Shown here piece after piece: positions 1-5,288 of a stretch of DNA of 5,290 nucleotides. Each line of letters begins with the position of its first letter. Positions within the stretch are counted from its first letter, which is position 1. Position numbers and translations under genes: made by a program. Under the pieces are notes generated by a model. It worked only from the letters and a program-made list of their open reading frames with translations. It was not told the DNA's origin and did no database searches. Origin of the DNA: an uncultured Pseudomonadota bacterium. GTDB taxonomy: Bacteria; Pseudomonadota; Gammaproteobacteria; Methylococcales; Methylomonadaceae. The DNA lies in NCBI GenBank assembly GCA_903904275.1, contig CAIVBX010000157.1:1-5290 (forward strand), in the 5' to 3' direction.

Positions 1-2
1 CC

Positions 3-1910
3 GAATTATCGCAATTACTCGAACAATGCCGACAAGCAAAAGAAAAATTATTAGCCGAAGATGCGCCTGAATCGATCAAAGTCACATTATTGGCAAGCGG
101 TTCAAAATTATTCGGTGGTTCACGCGCGGCAGTTTTAACTCGTGACGAAGTTCGCGCAATTGCACTTGATGGATTTTTTCCGCTTTCAAAATTAAACGAA
201 TTGCCTGATAAAAAACGCAGTGGCGTAGTTGAATTCGGTTTGCCTTATGCGGCTGAACCCGCTGTGAGCAAACACATTGCAGGCTTTTTGAAATTACACG
301 AACACGCCGCAAAAGACGCTTTAAAAACCGATTCCATTGTGCCTGACGCGCTACTTTTAAATGGCGGTGTTTTTCGCAGTCAACCGATTACAAAACGCGC
401 GATTGAATTATTAAATTCATGGAGCGAAAAAAAGCCAATTCTTTTAGAAAATCAACATCCTGAATTAGCCGTTGCGTTTGGGGCGGTTAGTTACGCCGTT
501 GCAAGACGTGAGAAAAAATTAAAAATTGGTGGTGGTGCAGCAAGAAGTTATTTTCTTTTACTCGATACAAATCCAACTGAAAAACAAGGCATTTGCATTT
601 TGCCGCGCGGAAGTGAAGAAGGCGAAGAAATCATTTTAAAAAATCACCGTTTTGCGTTGCGATTGGGAACGCCAGTGCGTTTTCATTTAGCGTCAACAAC
701 AGGCGACAGCGTTTTCAAATCGGGTGATTTAGTCGAAATTACTGACGATTTTCACTCATTACCGCCGCTTGCAGTGGCATTTGAAAGTGATTCAACGAAT
801 GACGTTTTAGTTGAATTGTCCGTTATGCAAACCGAAGTCGGAACACTGAAAATTCAAGGCGTTTCCATTGAAAATCCAAAACAACGTTGGAATGTTGAAT
901 TTCAATTGCGACGCGGTGCAGCGGTTTCAAATTCTTCTGACGAGTTGCCGAAAAATTTAGACGCATTGTGCGAAAAAATTAGCGATATTTTTGGTGCAAA
1001 ATCGAAACAAGTTGCACCGAATGCCGTAAAAAATCTGCGTGCTGATTTAGAAAAAATGACGGGGATGGATAGAAGTGAATGGAATTCACCATTGTTGCGA
1101 ACCTTGTTTAACACGCTTTTGGAAGGTGAAAAATATCGCCGTCGAACCGAAGCGCATGAGCGCGTTTGGTTAAGTTTAATTGGTTATTGTGCGCGTCCCG
1201 GTTTTGGTTATCCGCTTGATGATTGGCGCGTTGAACAGCTTTGGAAAATTTATCCACATGGCATTCAATTTGTAAATGAATCTCAGAATTGGGCAGAATG
1301 GTGGACGCTTTGGCGACGCATTGCGGGTGGTTTATCAGAACAAGCACAAGAAAGTATTTTTTCTGATATTTCAAAATTTATCGACCCAACCGCTGCGCGG
1401 CAACCTGCCGTTTTAAAACAATTAAAAACACGAAGTTACGATGATATTGTGCGTTTAGCGGCAGTTTTAGAACGTTTATCGGTCGCCAAAAAAATTCAAT
1501 TAGGTGAATGGTTTTTAAAACGCTTAGAAAAATCCAGCGAATCAAATCAAACATGGTGGGCAATTGGGCGAATTGGCGCACGCATTCCATTTCACGGCAG
1601 TTCACATAATGTTGTTTCAGCAGAAATAATTGAAATATGGTTGCCCCAATTGTTAAAAGAAGATTGGAAAAAAACACCTCAAATCGGTTTTGCCGCAACG
1701 TTAATTTCTCGCATGAGTGGCGACAGAACACGAGATATTTCAAGCGAAATGCGTTTGCAGGTATTAGAAAAATTGAAAGTTTCTAAAGCTCCTGCATCAT
1801 GGCTTGAAATGGTTGAAAGTGTTAAAGAGCTTAGCGAAAAAGAAGAAAAACAAATTTTCGGTGAGGCATTACCTTCAGGTTTGAAATTGGTTTCTGTGGA
1901 GAAAAAATAA
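3..1910 (+). CDS. Hsp70-family chaperone with DUF3731-type C-terminal region (5' end missing)
   Basis: The frame is open from base 3, so the start and N-terminal ATPase lobe lie outside the window; 635 residues are visible. The first ~165 residues resemble the second half of an Hsp70 ATPase domain: a helix rich in charged residues, LTRDEV and LDGFFP (~45-60), LLLNGGVF (~117-124, the position of the DnaK nucleotide-contact loop), and HPELAVAFGA (~152-161, matching the Hsp70 PDEAVAxGA motif). After GGGAARSYF (~176-184) comes a ~450-residue region, rich in Trp and Arg, without a classical DnaK substrate-binding domain; this fits the DUF3731-containing Hsp70-like proteins of proteobacteria (about 900 residues, from memory). 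A TTG at 90 could pass for a start, but the Hsp70 similarity continues upstream of it, so I treat it as internal. The role is probably an ATP-dependent cytoplasmic chaperone; the client is unknown. Its stop overlaps the next start by one base, implying translational coupling to the permease gene. Confidence 0.85.
   Translation, partial: ELSQLLEQCRQAKEKLLAEDAPESIKVTLLASGSKLFGGSRAAVLTRDEVRAIALDGFFPLSKLNELPDKKRSGVVEFGLPYAAEPAVSKHIAGFLKLHEHAAKDALKTDSIVPDALLLNGGVFRSQPITKRAIELLNSWSEKKPILLENQHPELAVAFGAVSYAVARREKKLKIGGGAARSYFLLLDTNPTEKQGICILPRGSEEGEEIILKNHRFALRLGTPVRFHLASTTGDSVFKSGDLVEITDDFHSLPPLAVAFESDSTNDVLVELSVMQTEVGTLKIQGVSIENPKQRWNVEFQLRRGAAVSNSSDELPKNLDALCEKISDIFGAKSKQVAPNAVKNLRADLEKMTGMDRSEWNSPLLRTLFNTLLEGEKYRRRTEAHERVWLSLIGYCARPGFGYPLDDWRVEQLWKIYPHGIQFVNESQNWAEWWTLWRRIAGGLSEQAQESIFSDISKFIDPTAARQPAVLKQLKTRSYDDIVRLAAVLERLSVAKKIQLGEWFLKRLEKSSESNQTWWAIGRIGARIPFHGSSHNVVSAEIIEIWLPQLLKEDWKKTPQIGFAATLISRMSGDRTRDISSEMRLQVLEKLKVSKAPASWLEMVESVKELSEKEEKQIFGEALPSGLKLVSVEKK
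1898..1901 (+). promoter_or_regulatory. Ribosome binding site (GGAG) of the ABC-2 permease gene
   Basis: GGAG sits 8 nt before the ATG at 1910, inside the last codons of the chaperone gene. Together with the overlapping TAATG it supports that ATG as the real start and suggests coupled translation. Confidence 0.7.
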
Positions 1911-2698
1911 TGCACTATTTACGCGCAATGGGCGGAATTGTGGGACGTGAATTAAGTCGTTTTATCACGCAACGAGAGCGATTTATTTCGGCGTTAGTGC
2001 GTCCGTTAGTATGGTTATTTGTTTTTGCTGCAGGATTTCGAGCTGCTTTAGGTTTGGCAATTACCCCACCTTATGAAACTTATATTTTGTACGAAGTTTA
2101 TATTACCCCAGGTTTGATTGGCATGATTCAGCTTTTCAACGGAATGCAAAGTTCGTTATCGATGGTTTATGACCGTGAAATGGGAAGTATGCGAATTTTG
2201 CTTGTCAGTCCCCTGCCCCGTTGGTTTTTATTATTGAGTAAATTACTCGCAGGCACGGGCGTTTCGATTATTCAGGCGTATGTTTTTTTAGGCATCGCTT
2301 ATGCTTACGATATTCGACCGCCGCTTGAAGGTTATTTCTGGGTGATGTTGCCGTTAATTTTGTCAGGTTTGATGCTTGGTGCATTGGGACTTTTGCTTTC
2401 GTCATTTATTAAACAACTTGAAAATTTTGCAGGCGTAATGAATTTTGTCATTTTTCCCTTATTTTTTATGTCTACCGCTTTGTATCCATTGTGGAAAATG
2501 AAAGAATCGAGTGAGTTTTTATATTTATTGGCGGAATATAATCCCTTTTCGCAAGCAGTTGAATTGATACGTTTCGCGCTTTATGGACAATTCAATATGT
2601 TTCCATTTGCTTATACGGCAACGGCATTTGTGATATTTATGACGGCGGCAATTATTGGTTATAACCCATCGAAAGGAATGATGACGCGCAAGGGTTAA
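1910..2698 (+). CDS. ABC-2 type transporter permease
   Basis: A 262-residue integral inner-membrane protein with about six hydrophobic segments (roughly 27-46, 62-80, 107-132, 142-165, 172-194, 230-250). The amphipathic N-terminal stretch with RELSRF, the segment YDREMGSMRILLVSPLPR (~87-104) and the motif AEYNPFSQAVELIRFALYG (~208-226) are typical of ABC-2 efflux permeases such as NodJ-like proteins, and also of the PedC-like permeases found near PQQ-dependent alcohol dehydrogenases; the latter match is from memory and tentative. It would form a homodimeric channel driven by a separate ATP-binding subunit, which is not in this window and may lie upstream of the chaperone or elsewhere. The start is fixed by GGAG 8 nt upstream and the 1-nt overlap with the chaperone stop. 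The substrate cannot be told from the sequence. Confidence 0.85.
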   Translation: MHYLRAMGGIVGRELSRFITQRERFISALVRPLVWLFVFAAGFRAALGLAITPPYETYILYEVYITPGLIGMIQLFNGMQSSLSMVYDREMGSMRILLVSPLPRWFLLLSKLLAGTGVSIIQAYVFLGIAYAYDIRPPLEGYFWVMLPLILSGLMLGALGLLLSSFIKQLENFAGVMNFVIFPLFFMSTALYPLWKMKESSEFLYLLAEYNPFSQAVELIRFALYGQFNMFPFAYTATAFVIFMTAAIIGYNPSKGMMTRKG

Positions 2699-2755
2699 TG
2701 CAGGTAAAATGCCATCGCGCTGATAAGCGTTCAAATAATAATCAAAAATAAAAGC

Positions 2756-2760
2756 GAGGA
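2756..2760 (+). promoter_or_regulatory. Ribosome binding site (GAGGA) of the small membrane-protein gene
   Basis: GAGGA ends 4 nt before the ATG at 2765. It supports this start over internal ATG codons. The 66-bp gap after the permease holds no convincing -35/-10 pair and no terminator, so co-transcription with the upstream genes is possible. Confidence 0.65.
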
Positions 2761-2764
2761 TACA

Positions 2765-3280
2765 ATGAGCGAAGAAAATAGTGTTGCTGAAGACGTGATT
2801 GCAAAAACTGTTGCGCCTGAAACAGCAAAAGTTGAAGCTGTTGCAACTGAACCAAAAACAAATCCACTTGCTGGGTTTTTAGCATTAAAAGAAAGTAATG
2901 CAGCGGCATTTTATGGCGTAATTGGCGGTGCTGGTGCAATTGTCGTTGCATTATTGGCATTGGGATTTGGTGGTGACGATGAAATTCTGAAAAAAGCGAA
3001 TACACAAAGTATTGCAGCGGGACAAAAATATGCGTTAAAAAGTCCTAATGCAGCTGCAGAAGGCGGCGAAGTTTTATCGGTTCGTCTTGTTTCAACACCA
3101 GGTGCAATTGCGGCATTTGATGACGATGAAAATAAAGAGGAATGCCGTAAATTTCCTGTTGGTACGAGTGTGACAGTATTGGATAAACAACAGATGAGTA
3201 ATGTTGTTTATGCAAAAGTTCAGATTGATGAAGGAAGTTGCAGCGGCACAATTGGTTGGGTTTTAGGCATCAATTTGTAA
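2765..3280 (+). CDS. Single-pass membrane protein with possible SH3-like C-terminal domain, unknown function
   Basis: I do not recognise this 171-residue protein. Three parts are visible. Residues 1-44 are polar, rich in Ala, Glu, Lys, Val and Thr, and probably unstructured. Residues ~45-68 are a Gly/Ala-rich transmembrane helix (YGVIGGAGAIVVALLALGF). Residues ~70-171 form a soluble domain. Its last ~45 residues contain FPVGTSVTVLD, a stretch of beta-type residues, and GTIGWV, a spacing reminiscent of bacterial SH3-like domains; this is suggestive only. Two cysteines, C127 and C159, flank that region and could form a disulfide if the C-terminus faces the periplasm. There is no cleavable signal peptide; N-in/C-out topology is inferred. 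The protein could be a small envelope anchor or an accessory subunit, but nothing in the window names a partner. The start is supported by GAGGA just upstream; the stop is 17 bp before the tRNA promoter. Confidence 0.75.
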   Translation: MSEENSVAEDVIAKTVAPETAKVEAVATEPKTNPLAGFLALKESNAAAFYGVIGGAGAIVVALLALGFGGDDEILKKANTQSIAAGQKYALKSPNAAAEGGEVLSVRLVSTPGAIAAFDDDENKEECRKFPVGTSVTVLDKQQMSNVVYAKVQIDEGSCSGTIGWVLGINL

Positions 3281-3297
3281 AAGATTTCAGAAAAATG

Positions 3298-3325
3298 TTG
3301 ACTCGATAACCAAAAAACTTATAAT
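3298..3325 (+). promoter_or_regulatory. Sigma70 promoter of the tRNA cluster
   Basis: TTGACT (3298-3303) and a perfect TATAAT (3320-3325) are separated by 16 nt. The A-rich stretch just upstream (3280-3296) could act as an UP element. The bases following the -10 box (ACCGC) are GC-rich, like the discriminators of stable-RNA promoters under stringent control. Transcription should start near 3332, about 20 nt before tRNA-Gly. Confidence 0.8.
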
Positions 3326-3333
3326 ACCGCAAT

Positions 3334-3352
3334 CGTTTCAAACATTGAAACG
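3334..3352 (+). other. Leader hairpin directly before tRNA-Gly
   Basis: CGTTTCAA and TTGAAACG are perfect 8-bp inverted repeats around a 3-nt ACA loop. The final G of the right arm is also the first base of the tRNA, so the hairpin and the acceptor stem compete for it or stack end to end. It lies right at the expected transcript 5' end and may guide RNase P or protect the leader; that role is inference. Confidence 0.55.
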
Positions 3353-3426
3353 CGGGAATAGCTCAGTGGTAGAGCACAACCTTGCCAAGGTTGGGGTCGC
3401 GAGTTCGAATCTCGTTTCCCGCTCCA
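3352..3426 (+). tRNA. tRNA-Gly(GCC)
   Basis: A complete cloverleaf is visible: acceptor GCGGGAA/TTCCCGC, D arm GCTC/GAGC, anticodon stem CAACC/GGTTG with anticodon GCC at 3384-3386, T arm GCGAG/CTCGT with loop TTCGAAT, discriminator T and encoded CCA. It decodes GGC and GGU. It is the first gene after the promoter and is followed within 7 nt by an intrinsic terminator. Confidence 0.97.
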
Positions 3427-3432
3427 AATTTC

Positions 3433-3457
3433 AAGCCGCGAACTTCGCGGCTTTTTT
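3433..3457 (+). terminator. Intrinsic terminator between tRNA-Gly and tRNA-Cys
   Basis: The arms AAGCCGCGA (3433-3441) and TCGCGGCTT (3445-3453) form a GC-rich 9-bp stem with a 3-nt ACT loop. They run into a stretch of six T residues (3452-3457). It would end much of the transcript after tRNA-Gly; the two later tRNAs then depend on read-through, because only 13 bp remain before tRNA-Cys and no separate promoter is visible. Confidence 0.8.
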
Positions 3458-3470
3458 ATTTATCCTATTT

Positions 3471-3544
3471 GGTTGCGTAGCAAAGCGGTTATGCAGTGGC
3501 CTGCAAAGCCATCTAGAGCGGTTCGACTCCGCTCGCAACCTCCA
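3471..3544 (+). tRNA. tRNA-Cys(GCA)
   Basis: Acceptor GGTTGCG/CGCAACC, D stem GCA/TGC, anticodon stem GTGGC/GCCAT with loop CTGCAAA giving anticodon GCA at 3503-3505, T arm with GGTTCGACTCC, discriminator T and encoded CCA. The short D stem and the GCGGTTATG-type D loop match the usual bacterial tRNA-Cys. Gly(GCC) followed by Cys(GCA) is the order found in the E. coli glyW-cysT-leuZ operon (known); here tRNA-Thr follows in place of tRNA-Leu. Confidence 0.97.
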
Positions 3545-3558
3545 TTTCAAGAAAGTAA

Positions 3559-3634
<76 letters not shown>

Positions 3635-3640
3635 TATATA

Positions 3641-4687
3641 TCAAGCCCTGCAAGTCATTTCAGTCACGGGACTTTTTTGCAACTGTAGTAAATTTGTCAC
3701 AAACTTCCCAAAAACATTTCCCGCATACCCTGACAAGTGATTCGGTGAAAGGTGTGCATAACGCTGAACCATTTCTGCTTCACTCCAACCACCTAATTCC
3801 TGCAACACATGAACAGGCGTACCATTTTGGATGTGCCAACTCGCCCAAGTATGTCGCAAGTCGTGCCAACGAAAATCGTTAATACCTGCTCTTTCTAGCG
3901 CATTTCGCCACGCTTTCGTGCTTTGCTGACCAACAGGTTTACCTTTGTAAGTGAAAACGTAAGTCCTATCTTTGCCCAACTGCGAACGAATAATCGCTAA
4001 CGCATCATCATTCAAAGGCACCGAAATGGCGCGTTTCCCTTTCGCTTGATCGGGATGAATCCACGCACAACGACGTTGCATATCCACTTGCGACCATTCC
4101 AAATGCGACACATTACTGGCTCGCAAACCCGTTGCTAACGTAAAACGCGCCATCAACGCCAAATGCTCAGGTAATTCCGCAATTAACCTTGCCGCTTCAG
4201 TAGGCGTTAGCCAACGCACACGTCCTTGTGCTTCAGGCAACAACCGAACGTGTGGAGCTTTATCAAGCCATTCCCAATCTTTCACAGCGCGATTGAGAAT
4301 GGCGCGTAAACCTGCTAGCATTCGATTAACCGTTGCGTTAGAAACTTTCGTCGCCAATTTCGCTTGCTTAATCGACTCGATTTTCTCTCTGTTAATTGCT
4401 TCCAACGCCCAATCATGCAAATGGTCATGCAACCAATTCAAATGCTTTTTATCGTCAGCGATACTGCGTTTATGCGCTTGTTCGGATAACCACCGAATCA
4501 CTGCATCTTGCCAACTGTATTTAGGTTTTTCACCCAACTTACTTTCGCGCCACGCCTGCGCTTTCAGCTGATCGTGAAGCTGTTGCGCTTCGGTTTTTAA
4601 TTTCGTCCCAGCAGTTTGCTGTACTCTTGTTCCGTCTGGCGCGGTGAATTGAATCCACCACGTTTCGCCGCGTTTGTAGATTGACAT
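3641..4687 (-). CDS. int: Tyrosine-type site-specific integrase
   Basis: A 348-residue recombinase that would catalyse integration and, with an excisionase, excision of the element at tRNA-Thr. Residues 1-~50 (SIYKRGETWWIQF) look like an arm-site DNA-binding beta domain, ~55-140 are the core-binding helical SAM-like domain, and ~158-320 the catalytic domain. The catalytic set is complete: R189 (ATGLR), K216 or K218 in the beta hairpin before ISVPL, H275 and R278 (HDLRH), W301 (LGGW, in the usual His/Trp position) and the nucleophile Y310 (RYAHL). Length is usual for phage- and island-type integrases. The ATG has AGAGG 7 nt upstream. It is the last gene of a leftward operon and reads towards the tRNA. 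Base composition differs from the left part: 30/60 G+C in 4081-4140 against 23/60 in 1021-1080, hand-counted samples only, in keeping with transfer. Confidence 0.95.
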   Translation of the reverse strand: MSIYKRGETWWIQFTAPDGTRVQQTAGTKLKTEAQQLHDQLKAQAWRESKLGEKPKYSWQDAVIRWLSEQAHKRSIADDKKHLNWLHDHLHDWALEAINREKIESIKQAKLATKVSNATVNRMLAGLRAILNRAVKDWEWLDKAPHVRLLPEAQGRVRWLTPTEAARLIAELPEHLALMARFTLATGLRASNVSHLEWSQVDMQRRCAWIHPDQAKGKRAISVPLNDDALAIIRSQLGKDRTYVFTYKGKPVGQQSTKAWRNALERAGINDFRWHDLRHTWASWHIQNGTPVHVLQELGGWSEAEMVQRYAHLSPNHLSGYAGNVFGKFVTNLLQLQKSPVTEMTCRA

Positions 4688-4832
4688 AATGTAACCTCTT
4701 TGTGTCCGTCAATTACGCGCAGCGTTTGCCGACTTTTCGAGCAGGTACCTCGCCACTTTTCGCTTTTCGGCAAAGTACCTGTGGGTTCATTTTCAAGAAT
4801 TCAGCCGCTTCATTCACATCGAAAGAAACCAT
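4597..4832 (-). pseudogene. Excisionase (MerR/AlpA-like helix-turn-helix), frameshifted and internally shortened
   Basis: The ATG at 4832 has GGAGG 8 nt upstream. The frame encodes 39 residues ending at TAA 4713-4715. These match the N-terminal winged-helix of small excisionase-like proteins: FDVNEAAEFLKMNPQ (HTH), then CRKAKSGEVPARKVGKR (recognition turn and wing). Family members (from memory) continue with W-x-F and a helix such as EDDLVAYL; here the frame instead gives C-A-stop. In the -1 frame the reading continues as RVIDGHKEV, then CQSTNAAKRGG, SPRQT and EYSKLLG to a TAA at 4597-4599. That tail resembles the C-terminus of the same family and overlaps the first 30 integrase codons. The helix after the wing is missing in both frames. 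I infer a deletion that also shifted the frame. A functional 39-residue protein or a -1 frameshift cannot be excluded, but no canonical slippery heptamer was seen. Excisionases bend DNA at att sites and direct excision; loss would lock the element in place. Confidence 0.7.
4695..4699 (-). promoter_or_regulatory. Ribosome binding site (AGAGG) of the integrase
   Basis: On the - strand AGAGG lies 7 nt before the integrase ATG at 4687. It supports this start and shows that the integrase can be translated even though the upstream excisionase frame ends early at 4713. Confidence 0.7.
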
Positions 4833-4835
4833 TTG

Positions 4836-5207
4836 CTAATCCTCCGCCGCTAACAAAGTGACTTCTGGCGATTGCCCATTTTCACCTTTGATAGAAATTA
4901 ACTGTGCATCTTCGAGCCATTTCAATGCCCGATATTTACATTGCCGATTCACACCAAAATAACAAAGTGTGGACTGACTCAATTTCATTGTGCGAGAGTT
5001 CGTCAGACCTGCTAAAAACCACAAACTAAGTCCTACTTGCAGCGATTTACCTTACAGTTGTGCGGCACGAGACAACCAATTCAAGGGAATAGGTCCTTTG
5101 AGAAATTTCTCGCCTGTTTTATGTCGAGGTGGTGTTTTCTTTTCACGAGGTAACGTCACTACTTCAGAGGAAGGTAACGCTAAATTTTGAACATTAAAGG
5201 TATCCAT
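4836..5207 (-). pseudogene. Conserved accessory gene of the integrase module (possible winged-helix protein), broken by an in-frame TAA
   Basis: From ATG 5207 the frame reads 51 residues, meets TAA at 5052-5054, and continues in the same frame for 71 more residues to TAG at 4836-4838. The two halves belong together: the sequence before the stop (EKFLKGPIPLNWLSRAAQL) and after it (GKSLQVGLSLWFLAGLTNSR, then FGVNRQCKYRALKWLEDAQL and SPEVTLL) read as one continuous domain. I recall this as a widespread small protein next to tyrosine integrases, usually with Pro at the stop position (RAA-x-L-P-G-K). The part FGVNRQCKYRALKWLEDAQLI looks like a helix-turn-helix recognition helix followed by a wing, so a DNA-binding regulator is plausible, but no function is established. 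The stop is 3 nt before the excisionase ATG, so the genes form one operon. The gene is probably inactivated by a nonsense mutation; sequencing error or read-through remain possible. No good ribosome binding site precedes ATG 5207. Confidence 0.7.
4841..4845 (-). promoter_or_regulatory. Ribosome binding site (GGAGG) of the excisionase frame
   Basis: A full GGAGG on the - strand, 8 nt before ATG 4832 and overlapping the last codons of the upstream accessory gene. It identifies the short excisionase frame as a genuine gene start despite its length. Confidence 0.75.
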
Positions 5208-5210
5208 AAT

Positions 5211-5288
5211 TTATAAAGATTTCCCTACAAGATAATAAGATTGCACAGCTGTATTACCCATCAGACAGGTTGCGTACTGTGCGTGGAC
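5211..5288 (-). CDS. Possible C-terminal end of an unidentified upstream gene (partial)
   Basis: An open frame enters from the right edge on the - strand, encodes 25 residues (including YATCLMGNTAVQSYYLVG) and stops at TAA 5211-5213, 3 nt before the next ATG at 5207. The tight spacing fits an operon in which translation of the accessory gene is coupled to this one, which would explain its poor ribosome binding site. The fragment is too short to recognise, and chance openness over 26 codons is quite possible; the other two frames close within 12 codons of the edge. Confidence 0.3.
   Translation of the reverse strand, partial: VHAQYATCLMGNTAVQSYYLVGKSL

Noticed and set aside
90..92. TTG as start of the Hsp70-like protein
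   Set aside because: The frame is open to the left edge, and the residues before it (QCRQAKEKLL, IKVTLL) fit the Hsp70 fold, so the gene is truncated by the window rather than starting here.
2717..2728. Small hairpin CGCT-GATA-AGCG after the permease gene as a terminator
   Set aside because: Only four base pairs and no T run follows.
2698..2748. 16-codon open frame with an ATG overlapping the permease stop (TAATG)
   Set aside because: Very short, with the only purine-rich stretch 3 nt from the ATG and no recognisable content; the next gene has its own ribosome binding site.
3662..3678. AGTC-ACGG-GACT followed by T residues as a terminator for tRNA-Thr
   Set aside because: Only a 4-bp stem, and it lies within the integrase coding sequence; too weak to annotate.
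4293..4571. 92-codon + strand frame opposite the integrase
   Set aside because: It lies wholly inside the integrase core-binding region on the other strand, has no ribosome binding site I can see, and its composition is that of an antisense shadow.
5245..5252. Palindrome ACAGCTGT near the right edge as an operator
   Set aside because: An isolated 8-bp palindrome is expected by chance at this scale, and it may lie inside a coding frame.
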